A DNA stretch of 64,000 nt from Anaeramoeba flamelloides (lineage: Eukaryota; Metamonada; Anaeramoebidae), in the NCBI GenBank assembly GCA_027625915.1, contig JANTQA010000047.1, positions 1,364,001-1,428,000 of the forward strand. The letters are read 5' to 3'. The notes under the pieces are model-generated. The model searched no databases, was not told where the DNA came from, and saw only the letters and a program-made list of their open reading frames with translations. Made by a program: the position numbers and the translations under genes. This document shows, in pieces, positions 22,301 to 35,163 of this stretch; position 1 is the stretch's first letter; each line of letters starts with the position of its first letter.

Positions 22301-25300
22301 AAAATCTATTAAGAGACTCATGAAATTTAATTTAATAAAAAATTTGGTAAGCAGTGGGTGGATGACGATCAATTCAGATAAGAGTTTTAAATAACCAAAA
22401 TTTTTTTTCCAGTACCTTGTTATATCAATGAAATATGTCAATAATTTAATAACAATTTTAATTATTAAAGAATTCCATTGTGTTTTTTCATTATTTAATA
22501 TTGTATTATTAAAGATATCATCATACCATCGTAAATAGTTTTTAAATTTCTTTTTGTCTTTAACTGGCTCGTTTTCATTTTCCTCGGTGTAATTATTCAT
22601 TATTGTGATCAATTGATTTAAATCTTTTTCAATCAGGCCACTATTAACCTCAGCTGTGATTAATTTGGGGAAAGATTTGATTAAAATTTTGAGTAAGTGA
22701 TTGTTTAATTCGCCACCATTGAAAAAGAAATTTTCAAATAATGCAGTGTTATTATTATCAATCAATTCGTTTAATAATAAAATTAAATTATTTTTATTTT
22801 GTAATATGTTCTCTAAATAGTCGATCCATTCTTTCGAATTAATTTTGTTATCCTTCGAATATAATAAAATTTTAAAATAAAATTGCAATAAAACATTCAA
22901 AATTAATTTATCATCTTGATAATCATCATTATTGTTGTTATCCTTTTCAATCAATTGCTTATTATTTAAATAATTATATTTGAAAAAATTGGAAATAAAA
23001 TTATAGTAATTGGAATGGAAGACCTTTTTTTGAATAATATAATTCATATTTTCTTTTAATTTTTCATTCAAGATTTGTTCGCCATATTTTGATGGTTTAA
23101 ATTCTGTCATTTCTTGGTTTTTTATATCGATTCTTTGATAAAATAGCATATAGGCAGAATATCTTTTATCGCCAACGGAGTAACCATATTTATTTTGAGT
23201 ATTGGAAATATCATTATTGCCAATCGATCTGTCTTTGGAACTGGCACCAAAGCATTCCTTGGGGATGTTTTTAATGTCGAATTCGGTGACTGTTGAATCA
23301 TCAAATTTAAACCATTTGGGGTTTTTCGGCTTTATGTCCTTTCGAGTTTCTCTTTCTTTGATAAACGAATAATAATGGCCTGATCTTGTTGAGCCTAAAT
23401 GAATAAGTATTCCACATAATTCATATTTATAGCATTTATTTGGGCCAACATATTGTTCCTGGAAATCATTTATCGATGTTTTGCCATTACTTTCGTTTCC
23501 ATTTTCCTTTTGCTTTTCCTTTTCCTTTTGGTAAATACCTTCTTTGGTATAATTAAAGAGATCTAATTCCATTGGAAATTCGAAATGGTCATTTACCTTA
23601 TATCTTTGCATCGTGTTCATATCGAATTCAAATCTTTTTAAATGCAAAATCAAATAAGGAGGCAAGGTATGAATGCAAGTCCTTTTGAGGGCATCTACTT
23701 TTTTACCTAACAAATCTGAATAATATTTGTTATCACCAGTCAGCATATCGCCTTCGATATAGTGATCCAATGATTCATAAACGTTCTTCTTCTTGATGAT
23801 ATCTAAAGAAATGGAATAAAAGTTTTCCAGTCTTTCCGAGAAATGTGGTTCCTTAATCCCAATAATTTGCGATGCGAATTTTCCTACAAAGGTTTTTTCA
23901 ATAAAGTTATTTTGCTTTGTTGATTTGATTTTTTCCTCCACCTTGTCGAATATTCTATTCAAAAATTCATAGGCGTCCATTTGAACAAAGGTGTTAATTG
24001 GATTGCCATCCCAATCCAAAAATCTATTGCAAAATGGCTTTGTACTGACCGCCCATCTGTTACTTTTCCATAGTTCGGAAAAAATGGATTGTAAATGAGG
24101 TAAAAAGTTATCATCTTTCTTCGTGTCCTGCTTTTGTATCTGTGTATTGCTCTTGTTATCTTCGTTCTCTTGCTCATTTTCATTATTCTTCTTTTCATCA
24201 TAATTTTCAATACTTAGCAATCCCTTTCGGAATTCTGGTGTATTAAATAATTGCTGTAAAAAGGAATTCAAATAACAAGTGGCACCCAAATTTTTCAAAC
24301 CTAAATATTTCTTTGTAGTCTTGATTCCATAAAACGTTGGCCTATAATTCCAAGATCGTGGTGGCTGTACATTGCTTTGGAAATTATTTATTAGATTTGC
24401 TAATGTTTCCGAATTTTCTTTACAATCAGCAATTAATTCGATTAACAATTGGTATACTTTTAAAATGGATTTTTTCGATTTACATTTGGGCAATTTCTTT
24501 GTAGATTCTACTTTATTATCTTGTGGTATTTTAAACAAGCAATCGAAAAATAAATAATTGATAAAATTGGTTTGATTATTTTTTAATTTTAATTTATTGT
24601 TGTTTTTCAATAAAAAAATTGCAATATTGAATAGCCCAATCAAAGTTTCATCACATTTTTCAAATCCTTCAACATCAGATTCAATAACTGGCCTTTTTTT
24701 AATAATATTAATTATTTTGTCATAGATTATTTCAAAATTGAAATTCTCGTTTTTGATCTCCATTTTGGAATATAATTTGATTAATTTGGAAAATAAATTG
24801 AAAAAATTGCCATATTCTTCTTCTTCGGTAATAAGATTCTTTTCATTTTCATTTTCACTTTCACTTTCACTTTCACTTTTGTTTTCATTTTCATTTTCAT
24901 TTTCATTCTTCTTTGTTTCATTTTCTTTTTTTTTGAAATTGATTAAATGATTTTCTAATTCATTAAATAATTCAATAGATAATTTTAATAATACAAATGC
25001 TAAGGATTCTTCGTTATGAGTTAAATCATTTTTACAAAGTCGATAAAGAGATTCAAAAACTATTTTAGAAATTTGAGTAAACATCGAATCAATTAAAGTT
25101 TTTTTTAACCAATTTTTTAAATCAGGATAATTTAATAAAAATTCAATACCTCTATTATTGTTTTCTTTTTTTTCATATTCATTGTAAGCAATTATTAATG
25201 AAAAGGCATTGTGAATAATGATTGCATTTTCTTGTAAATTTTCAGAATCTAAATCAATACAAGTATTTGAAATTATTTTTAATAAAATGTTAATAAAATT

Positions 25301-28300
25301 ATTATTAAATTCCTTTTCAATTTTAACATTGGGATTAAATTTTATTGTAATATTTTTTTTTTCTTTTTTCTTTTTTTTATCTTTATTTTCTTTATTCTCT
25401 TCATCTTCAGTTTCTTTACTATCATTTTCATCTTCAGTTTCTTTATTATCATTTTCATTTTCATTTTTATTTTCATTTTCATTTTCTATTTTCATTTTCT
25501 CATTTTTATTATCTTTCTTAATTTCTTCTTCAATGATTGATAAATTACCAATTAAATTTAGAATGATAGATAATGCTTGTTTTTTAATTGGTCTATTATC
25601 ATTAGTATTAAAAACATTAATTAAAATTTTAATTAAATGATTAACTCCATTAAAGTTAATAAAATTTTTAATCCAATTAATATAAGAAATTTCAGCATTT
25701 TCCTCTTGAGATTTTTTTACTAAATTAGAAATTAGTTGTATATTATAAACTAATTTAAATAAGGAATGAGAATTTAACTGTTCATTCCAATTTAGCTCTT
25801 CGATTTTCATTAATTCAACTTTGTCATTTTCAATTTTTTTATGAAATAAATTTAAAAAGTTATTTAAAATTTCTGCATTTGATGGCATCAATAATAATAA
25901 TTCCCATACCTGTCTAGTGATTTTTAAATTATTTGTTTTACTTTCTAATAAATCAAATATTTTATCAAAATAATTTGATAATATATAACTCGGTATTAAT
26001 TTGTTTTTGATCATTTTAATTTTCTTATTAGACGATACTTTATTGTACATTGACGATGATGAAGTTGATGATGTCGCATTAATCCAAGTGACGGGTTTGA
26101 AAATATTGATCTTAACACCATCAACTACACCGACTTGACTTAAAATGCTCGTTTGTGATTGTTCCAAATGATAATTCACAGAAGAGGTAATTCGGAATTC
26201 ATCAACACTCTTTTTGATTTCTTCCGAAATTTTGGTCTTGATCATTGAGACTTGATCGTGAGCGTCAACTTCAATTTCAAATTTTTGATATCCGTATCCA
26301 ATTTTTTGGCCGACATAATTATGACAAATCAAGGTTATAGGATATTTTTGAGTAGTATTTGAATGCTTTTCAAATTTGAATTGGTTGGGCGCAATGTCTT
26401 CTTCAATAAATGCAATGTATCTCATTAATAAAGATAATATTCTCAAAATAATATTGTCATTGTCCTTATATTCAACCAAAAAATTTAAGCATTTTTCAAT
26501 GAATTCCTTTCTTTTTTCTGCACCGCATTTATTAAATATTGTTGTGTTAAAGTTCTGGAATTGAAACAAAAAATTAATTGCCAAATCTAAGACAGCTTCA
26601 TCTTTGACCTTTAAAATGATTAAAAATAATTTTTCATATCCCAATATTTCGGTCAGATTTTCATTTTTGACAATAAAGGTATCCTTTTTGCCCTTAATAT
26701 TCTTATGCTTGATGTTGGAGTAATAACCAAAATGTTTGAAAAAATTGAAAGAAATGGTAGTAAAGGATTCGTCTTTAATTGTTTGGATCTTTTCAAATAA
26801 TAAAATGTCAACTACAAATTTGGTGTCAGTAGAGCGGATCCATTCTAAGAAAAGTCCTCTTTCTTCTGGGACTATTGGATTTTCAACATGAATTTCCCAT
26901 AATTTTTTGACGCTCTTTTTTGATAAAAATGCCTTTTTGGAAAACTTTAAAAAGGTTTTTATAAAATCTAAATAGAATTCAATTCGTTCTAAATACGGTA
27001 AATTTTCAAGGAAAATATAATCCTTCCACTCCGTAACTGTTGCAGTCATCGTTGTTTCTGTGTTTTTTGTTGACTGTGGACTTGCCTTTAGATTTAAATT
27101 ATTATTATCAATAACTTGTCTTACATTTTTTTTATATAACAGTAGATCTTCTAACAGTAATACAATGAAATTTCTCTCCTCCATTAAGCTATCAGTAATT
27201 ATTTGTTGGGTGACAGTCGATGAGCTTGTTTTGTATTTGGAATACGCACTAATTAACGATTCAAATAATGGTAGTAAAAAAATAGATGATATCTTGTCAT
27301 CGGCTAATTGTGTAAGCAGCTTGTTTAAAGTCGTTTCTTTCATTTCGGCATTGAAATTATCAGAGCCAAAAACACTTTTCATTGAATCTCGGATCATTAT
27401 TCTTATTTTATATGGCAATCTTTTATTAAAAATTAATCCAAACATAAAATTGAATGGCTCGATAAATTTTTCAAGTGTAAAAGTTGTGAATTCTTTTAAA
27501 AATTTGATTTTTGGTGAATCCCAGTTTTTGATAATCAATAATTTTTCTTGAAAAATAAATTTGATGAGAGAAAGATCTAAAGAACTTGAAATATTTGAAA
27601 TAATTTCAAAAATAAGTTCTGAAAATGATGAATTTACTCCTATAATTATTTTTTTTAGATATAATGTTTGGTTTTTGTTTTTATTTTTATTTGTTGTAAA
27701 AAATATAAAGTTTAAAATAATCGTTTTTTTATTTTATTTTATTTTTTTATTTTATACTATTTTTTTTTTTGAAGATTTTGAAAATAATTCAAAAAAAGAA
27801 ATCTTTTTAAGAAAAAAATAAAGAAAAAAGGATGAAAAAAAAAAAATACCTTCGGATTTTGAAAAAATTGTTTCAAGTAATTTTTTGGACATTCCTCCAT
27901 TTTTACTGATAAATTTTAATAATTTAGGTGTTCTTTGGACAATTTGTTGATGGATGGATACATTAAAACAATCAAATAATAATTTTGATTCATTTATCCA
28001 ATTTACAAGAACTCTATTATTTTTAGTTTTATTATTATTAGGTTTTTTTTTTTTTTATAAATAAGGATATTGGAAAAAAAAAAAGAAAAAAATTGGATTG
28101 TTAAAAATTTGAATTTGAATTTGAATTAAAAAAAGATATATTTAAGTTGTTAATATTTCTTAGTTTCGTTTAGTGTTTTTTGGATTTATTTATTATTTTT
28201 TTTTCGTTTTTTTGGAAAGTTTTTGAATAAAGATCATTATAGGAGCCTTTTATATCCTGAACAAAAACTTTGCAATAATGAAACGAATCAAAATCGATAT

Positions 28301-30692
28301 GAAACCAGTCTTTCTTATAATTTTCCTAATAAAATATCTCGAGAAAGGCTGGTATTGTGAGAAAGCAAGATATTGAAAGAAAAAGAAGAAAATAAAAAAA
28401 TAATTCTTATTGTTTCAGAAAAAAAAGATCCTGATAGATATTAAATAGTATTATTCTTTAAAATATTCCCAAGTAGCAATTTTAAAATATTAGGATAACT
28501 AATCTACTGTCTATGGATTTTTGGATTTATTTAAAAAAAGATTTATTCTAGTGAATTTTAATTATTGAAAATTTAAAAGTAGTTCATAGAATACTGTTTA
28601 GTGTTTGTTTGTCTGTTTTGATTTTTTTTTAATTTATTATTATTAATAAAGAAAAGATAGGAATTTTCTTTTGTTATCTTCATTTTGTAAAGTGTTAGAT
28701 TTTGTTAACATTTATTTTTTTTAAACTATTTTAATAATAAAATAAATACAGATAATTTAAAAATGTGAGAACTTGTGTTTTCAAAATATTACTCAAATCG
28801 TTAAAAGAGTGGGTTTCACAGTTTGATTAGCGAAAATTTTCTCAACTTTTATTCCTCACTTTTTTAAAAAAGATTTACAAATTACTGATAATTCAAAAAA
28901 ACGAATATTTTTCAAAAGGACAAATATTTTTCAAAAGGATAAATTAAAGATTGATCCACTATTTCTTGTTTTTGTCGGTGAATTGTAAACGAAAACAATA
29001 ATAATTTTTTAAAATTTTTTTTTTTTTTCACGAAAAATTGGGAAATCTCTTTATGTTTGTATAAAAAGAAGGAAATAATATGATGTAATACGAAGAAAAT
29101 ATTATGGCATAATGGGAAGAAAATGACGTCAAAAGAAAGAAAGAAAAAAGAAAAAAAATTGACAAACTTGTTATTATAATATGAATATTTAATAGTCTGT
29201 GTTGCTCGGGAATAAATATATTGATGAGTATATGAATTATTTGTATTATCTGAATTCTTTGAATTTTCTAAATTTTGAATGATGCTAATTAAATGGTTCA
29301 TTGCGGAAACTCTCATTTCAAGATTTGGAGAAAAAAAATATTTATAATCTAATTCCAGTTTAAATTTTTCGACTTCTATTTTGGTTAACATTTGGTCACG
29401 CTTTGTTTTAAACCCAGCAGCAATATCAATTAAATCATCGATGTCTTTATGTGATTCTTGTTTCATTGTTTCATATTTCATTAATAATAGCCTATCAAAT
29501 AATTTATTAGTAATTGGGATAATTTGATCAAAAATACCCATTTGAAAATATTTTGAGACTCTCAGAATTGGTCTTAAGATTTTGTAAGTTTTAATCCCAT
29601 CAATGGTATGCTTTGTGGTCATAAAATAATGTAATAATTTTCTAAAGCCTCCAATTTTGGCAAAGAATTCAATGTTTTGTTTCAAATAAGTCATTTTTGG
29701 GTACTTTTCAAAATCAATAATACCATTTAATCCTAAATCCTTTGGGAATTTTCCTTGTGATAATAAATTGTTTTCAAATGTGTCATAGCATTTGTTTAGT
29801 AATTGTGAAACAAATTGTTTGGTATATTTCCTTACACTAAACTCTAAATTTTTTTCTTCTTTTTCATTCTCTTTTTCTTTGTCACTTTCTTTTTCCTTTT
29901 CTTTGATTTCTGGATTTTGGAAAGGATCCTCAATAACTTTAATTTCAATTTCATATTTATTCTTTTGCTCTTCTATTTCCATTTGTTCTTGTTCCTGTTC
30001 ATCTTCATCAGAGCCTTGTTCCTGAACCTCTTTTATTTTGCTACTTGCCTCAGGAAAATATTTTTTATAAAAGCCTGTTTTGCTTGGCTTCCAAAAAATT
30101 CGATTAAAAACATTCAGAAGGTTATTTTTTTCACCTTCAATTTTTAAAGCAACCAAAATTAAACATTTTTGAAAATAATGATTAACCAGTGGTGCGTCTT
30201 CAGAATTAAAATCTGTTCTTAGCCATAAGGATTTTACAGAATCAAAAACAATATTCTTAATCATCCAATTTTCTTGTTTGGTCTTCATTGATCCATTTAA
30301 AATTTGATCGACCGCTTCAACAAGATCTTGAAGATATTCGGTGATTTGTTTTTCTAAAGAAAAATTGTGAGAAAAATTAAATAAAAAAAATAAAAGAAAT
30401 AATTAAATTGTTTTTTTTTTTTTTTTTTTTTTTTTTTTTGGAGATTCAGAAAAAGAAAAGAAAGAAGAAATCTTTTTGTTTTTTTGTTTTGTTTTTTTGT
30501 TTTTTTTTGTTTTTGTGGAAAAAAAAAAAAAAAAAAACTTTGTTCAGAAAACAACAAAAAATTTAGAAACAGTAAAAACAAGTTAGGAATGTTCTCCAAT
30601 CTAAACAATTATTGAAGTAAGAGATAGATCCAATTACTCTTTTTAATCAACCCAAGTATCTTGTTAAAGTGTTGAGTGTAATCACTGCTCAT
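19304..30692 (-). CDS. USP9X: USP9X-type giant ubiquitin-specific protease
   Basis: Modelled exons (minus) are 30692-30638, 30353-29168, 28013-27850 and 27618-19304. All joints keep phase and give about 3,239 residues; animal USP9X is near 2,550. Three separate frames align in order to USP9X: the N-terminal helical repeats (FFAKIGGFRKLLHYF; EVEKFKLELDYKYFF), a short exon with VNWINE...LLKFISKNGG, and the long last exon. That last exon has a ubiquitin-like segment, the peptidase core and C-terminal repeats. Catalytic Cys is about residue 1583 in GLKNLGATCYLNS (human about 1566). The His box is SGHYYSFIK and the third residue lies in WFKFDDSTVTEFD. The enzyme should cleave ubiquitin from substrates. 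The two CxxC pairs of the USP9X zinc finger are absent. The protein ends in a long Asp/Glu tail. Exon 1 is the least certain; its donor is GTAATT. Confidence 0.9.
19456..19550 (-). repeat. Coding poly-aspartate (GAC/GAT)n tract
   Basis: On the minus strand, runs of GAC and GAT codons encode more than twenty aspartates broken by a few glutamates, just before the end of the USP protein. The mixed codons suggest an older, partly interrupted triplet array; GTC/GAC remains pure over several stretches. Confidence 0.85.
27619..27849 (-). other. Intron in USP gene (231 bp)
   Basis: The donor GTATTT follows AAATCCGAAG and the acceptor TTTTCAG precedes AACTTATTTTTG. Splicing gives ...FSKSEELIFEIISN..., which matches the USP9X order of this helix pair, in phase 1. 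Confidence 0.8.
28014..29167 (-). other. Long intron in USP gene (1,154 bp)
   Basis: Proposed donor GTTTGT (after ...AATAACAA) and acceptor AATAATAG (before AGTTCTTG) join in phase 2 to give YYNNKVLVNWINE, in the right place of the USP9X alignment. The donor is not the strongest type. Without the cut, the upstream frame continues into a Phe-rich, intron-like tail. The intron is A/T-rich with no gene-like content. Confidence 0.6.
30354..30637 (-). other. Putative first intron of USP gene (284 bp)
   Basis: The acceptor TTCTTTAG before AAAAACAAATCACC is convincing, because the following frame is open and USP9X-like. The donor GTAATT at 30637 is chosen because it links in phase to an 18-codon ATG exon. 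The intron holds large poly-T and poly-A runs. Confidence 0.5.
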
Positions 30693-31934
30693 AACAAATT
30701 ATTCAGAAAAAAAAAAAAAAAAATAAATTTGTTAAAAAAATAAAAAAATTGAGGAAAAAAATTTAGTAAATTAGGTGTTAAAAAAATTTAATAAAGACAG
30801 TGAACCAGTTTTTGAATTTTAAGAGGCTGATAAAAATAGAAAATTTTGGTTTTTTCGAACAAGAAAAGAATTTTTATCGTGGTCTATTTTTGTTAACATC
30901 TGATAAGTTTACAATGTGTGGGAAATAAATAAGCTTTTCAAGAATTAAAGTATATCTAATAATTTCTTTGATTTACTACAATTAATATTTGTATACTTTC
31001 TTTGGATTCACGGTTGAAAGATTCTTTATGTAATAAACAAGAACAAATTAGTTGGTTTTCCTTAAAAATTTGAATGATTTTGCATGAAACCTTTGTTCAC
31101 TAGGATAAAATAAAAGTACAATTAGCAGTGTTACCTTAAAGTTTTTTTAAAGTGTTTACCAAATTGAGGGGCATTAATCTTGAAGAGATAAAATAAAGCT
31201 AAAATTACTAATACCTGATAAAAACTTTTTTGTTTTTGGGTAGCACCATAGAATAGTAGCAAAGTTTGTTGATTTTATTCTAATCTTTGATAGCCCTCAA
31301 AAGGTTAAATAATGGTATGGTACAATTAAAGAACCCAATATAATAATACTATTGAATTGGACTGGTATCTTGGTTTTCTATTTGAAAAAATCTGAACTTT
31401 ATTGTAAATGTTGATAATCAAAAGGATTTCATCGAAATTTATTAACTAACTAAACGTTTTTAGATCCTTTTATTTGGGTAAAAAATTTTGTAATGTACTC
31501 TCTATACCCACAAAGATATTTTCATTTGACTGGCATTTCTAAAGGAAAGTTTTAATTACTGATATAAAAAATTAAATAAGCTAAAATTTTGACAACTTAA
31601 AGTATATGGGTTTTATAAAACAGACTCTCCGATCAGATATAATGAAAAAAAATAATAATAATAAAGCACAAATAAAGATTAAAGACAATAAGGGAGTCAA
31701 ATTTTTGTTTTCCAACCCAAATACTACTTTAAAAAACAAATATGTTTTTTAATTCAATACTTGTAGCTTTAAAAAAATTGTCTTTGTTAAGCTTAATTTG
31801 ATTAATTAGGGCGTTATTCAAAAAGTTTTAGGGGAGTATTTTTTGAATAAATTCTTTACAATTTACTTTCATTTTGGTTGTTATTTCACCCAATATATCC
31901 AATAGCAAAGAACCAATCATAAAAGCTATTTCTA

Positions 31935-32485
31935 AAAAAGTTGGGTATATTTATATTAAAAAAATCTTTATTAAAATAAATCTTCAAAAAAGTGTTTAAA
32001 TGTATAAAATCTTTAATAACCATTTCTTAGATTCTTGACAACAACTAAATTTCTTTGGTAGTCTTGTGTTACATATATAATAGAGATTAAATATTCTGAT
32101 CTCAATTTTATCTGATATTCTTTCGTGGTGAAAATTAGTGTTTATTATTTTTTTGCTTTTTGATCACAAAAATTGTTCACCTAACTTGTTTATTCTTGAC
32201 AACTTTTGAAATACAATTTAAAACATATAACTCAATTTTATTGTTTAAAAAATCATTATTATATTTGCCATAATTTCAAGATTTTTATTGAAATTGGCAA
32301 TGCTTTGTTTTCTCCAAAACAAGTCCTATTTTTTTTTCTTTTTCGTTTTTTAGAAATATTGTAATCAAAATATTTTAAAATATATACCCTAGTCATGGGT
32401 TCAATCAGTATTAATTTTAAACTTAATTTGGTATAATCAATTAACTTATAGAATCTCTGGCAAAGATTATTTTTTATCAAATGAA
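31935..32485 (+). repeat. Segmental repeat R2, copy 1
   Basis: About 550 bp align with 39145-39685 in the same orientation over their full length. Shared landmarks are GATTCTTGA-AA, TTTTATCTGATATT, GTGAAAATT-TGTTTATTATTTT, ATTTTATTGTTTAAAAAATCATT, TTATTGAAATTGG, CAATCAGTATTAAT-TTAAACTTAATTTGGTAT and TCAATTAA. Neither copy preserves a reading frame. Confidence 0.75.
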
Positions 32486-32684
32486 CTCCATTTCACTCAA
32501 AATGCCCCAGCCAAAAATGAAAAATTCACTTTATTTTTAAGAATCAACCAAACTTAGATTCTTTAGAAATAAAAGAAATAATAAACTTCGTATTAGTGTC
32601 GATAATCATAAAAGAAAAACTGAACAAATAATAATATTTCAAAAAAAAAAAAATGATAAAAAAATTTCTGGGCCCTTTTCATTG

Positions 32685-33045
32685 AAACATCTCTGCAAAA
32701 TTCTCAATTTCTTTAGGTAATTAAAATTTTTGACAATAATATTTTTTATTTGTAAATGTATGAATTTTCAAAGAATATACATTTCCTAACTTTTCTTAAA
32801 GTTAATTTGGAGTTTAAAACATTTTTTTACAAAAATTTAACAAAAAAAATCAAACAGAAAATAAGAAAAAAAAAAAAAATTTCAAAATTAGAAAAAGAAA
32901 ATTTTACAAAATGAGAAAAAATGATATTGATCTAAAAATTAAAATTTTTGTTTGAGAAGAATTATGAATTAAATTTATAGAATTGGTTATATTTCTTCAA
33001 TAAAATGAGTTCCCTTTGACTAAAAAAGAGTTTATAATTAAAAAT
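32685..33045 (+). repeat. Dispersed repeat R1, copy 2
   Basis: This is the partner of the block at 57-420, same orientation. It sits between repeat blocks R2 and R3, a position where the other R2-R3 pair (39.1-41.4 kb) lacks it. It therefore probably inserted after the duplication or was lost from the other copy. Confidence 0.6.
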
Positions 33046-33419
33046 AATGTCTTTTTCCGAAAAAAAAAAATGAGTTGGAGATATGCAAATTCCAATCAAT
33101 GTTCTCTATCATTTTAGCAGAAAGAAAAATAATACTAGGGCGTTTAAAACAATTCTATTTATTTGTCAATAACTCACATAATGTTTTATTTTTTTTTTAT
33201 TTATTAATGTTCTTACAATCTTAGTAAGATTTAATATTTTCTAAATTAATTACTTAGTTAAAATTTGTTGAAGTTATTTTTTGAGTTTTTTAAAAGATGA
33301 ATGAGAGTTTGATAGATTAAAAAAAGATAAAAAAAAAATTAAAAAAAAAATAAAAAAATAAAAATGAAAGAAAAAATTAAATGAATGTTAATATGTCCCC
33401 ACGACCCAAAAAAACACTA

Positions 33420-33965
33420 AAAATGAAAAATTGATCAAATCCTTGGCATTAAAAAAATTAAAAAAACTAAATGATAAAATTAAAATAAATAAAGTTTCAA
33501 TTTAACTTTTTCTTGAAAACATTTTTTGTCAAAATCATTGAATTCAAACTTGAAATTATGTATATTTTTAGATACAATATCTTGTTTCAACTTATTTACA
33601 AAAACAAATTTCAAAATTTGGGGAATTTTCTTTTCACAAAAGGCACTAATTTGGTCCTCAAATGTTTTTTTTAGTTTTAAATGCTAAAATTAGAAAATTT
33701 CAACTAAAAAGGTAAACTTTCTTGAAAACCATTTTAATTTACTATATTGGCTTATTCTTTGATTTCAAATTTTCTCAACCCCAATTTTTCAAAAAAAATA
33801 AAAAAGTGCACAGTAATTTCAAATAATATTTTCGATATTCAAAAGTTGAGAGTGTTATTATTCTAAAAAAAAAAATATCAGAGTAGTTAATTGGATTAAT
33901 TTATAACTTAATTTTGAAAAATATTAATCAGAAAACAATAGTGCTTAATTTTATTAAGGGTATAT
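33420..33965 (+). repeat. Segmental repeat R3, copy 1
   Basis: It aligns with 40910-41440 in the same orientation. Landmarks are TTTAACTTTTTCTT-AA-ACATTTTTTG, ATACAATATCTT, CAAATGTTTTTT, CTTATTCTTTGATTTCAAATTTT-TCAACCCCAATTTTTC, AAAAAAGT-CAC-GTAATTTCA, ATATTTTCGATATT-AAAAGTTGA-AGTGT and AAATATTAATCAGAAAA. It lies downstream of R2 in both places. Confidence 0.75.
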
Positions 33966-34307
33966 TAAACAATAGTAATTAAAATTAAAATAGCATCAAT
34001 TTCTTATATAAAAGAAATAAAAAATTAAAATATGGTTTGTTTAGAAATAATGTGAAAATTCTGAATCTGAATTATTCAATAACAAGATTTTTGTAAAAAA
34101 TAATCCTAAAAAACTATATAAATTGTATTTTTTGATTGGTTTTGAGTTATAATTTTTATCTTATTTTATATAATTTGAGCAGAAATTATTTGTAAATGTA
34201 AAAAAAAAAAAAATAACTTTACACTTAGAAATAATTTTACCCCTTTATTATTATCCCTATTTTTAATAATAATGATAATGATAATGATTATTATAATAAT
34301 AATAATT

Positions 34308-34502
34308 AAGTCAGTTTCACTTTTAAGGCACAAAATAGCAACGAAATTTAAGGCATAAAAAAATGTCAAATTAAGGCACAAAATTTGAAATTTTTTTTTA
34401 CAATTTATTTTAACTAGAATTTGAATTTTGTGCCTTAATTTGAGATTTTTATTGTGCCTTACATTTCGTTGAAAGTTTGTGATTTAAAAGTGAAACTGAC
34501 GG
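34308..34502. mobile_element. Palindromic MITE, copy 1 (family with TTAAGGCACA motifs)
   Basis: About 195 bp, almost wholly an inverted repeat. It starts GTCAGTTTCACTTTTAAGGC and ends with the reverse complement form ...AAAAGTGAAACTGAC. Each arm has iterated TTAAGGCACA words. It differs from the second copy, 370 bp downstream, by many point changes, so both are old. It has no coding capacity. Confidence 0.85.
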
Positions 34503-34802
34503 TAATAATAATCATTATATAGGCAATATTTCTCTTCAACCATTAACAAAAATAACTCTTATTTTTTTTTTTTTGTTATTATTCAAAAAAATATTAACCC
34601 TTTTACCGGAAAGAGAAAAAAAAAAAATATACTAGTAAAAAATAATATGTAGATACTTATCAAGACTTAATTTGAAATACCAACATAAAGTTTAAACCAC
34701 TTTTATCCCCAGAAAACTTCAGTTCCAATGAGTCCTTTTTCATTTATTTATAAATTAATTAATTAATTTATTTATTTATTAATAAATTAATTTTAATTTA
34801 TT

Positions 34803-34813
34803 GGGGGGGGGGG
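34803..34813 (+). repeat. Run of eleven G
   Basis: A pure G11 tract in a region of almost pure A/T, between two MITEs and just after an ATTAATTAATT-like stretch. It is likely a slippage product. It is unusual because G or C homopolymers longer than four or five bases are otherwise almost absent from the window. Confidence 0.95.
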
Positions 34814-34869
34814 AAGCAATTAAGGAACATATTCAATTATAAAAAAAGAAGAAAAATCATTAAAATATT

Positions 34870-35070
34870 TACAGTCAGTTTCACTTTTAAGGCACAAACT
34901 TTCAACGAAATTTAAGGCACATAAAACTCTCAAATTAAGGCACAAAATTTTTAATTATTTTTTTTTACAATTTATTTTACTAGAATCTGAATTTTGTTCC
35001 TTAATTTGAGATTTTTATTTTGCCTTAAATTTCGTTCAAAGTTTATGCCTTAAAAGTGAAACTGACTGTA
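34870..35070. mobile_element. Palindromic MITE, copy 2, Tc1/mariner-like ends
   Basis: The element is bounded by TA on both sides and reads TACAGTCAGTTTCAC... to ...GTGAAACTGACTGTA, as expected for a Tc1/mariner-type TA target duplication. Each arm carries three TTAAGGCACA words (left arm at about 34887, 34912 and 34935), spaced 23-25 bp, and the right arm mirrors them. Such subterminal repeats are typical transposase-binding sites. There is no coding capacity, and the autonomous partner is not in the window. Family assignment rests on end sequence and TA only. Confidence 0.88.
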
Positions 35071-35163
35071 TATCAAAAATTTTAATTTCATCCAAATGAT
35101 CAAATCTATAAAATATCACACAAAAGTGGATTTTCCATAATTTTGAATAATTTGTGACAATAT

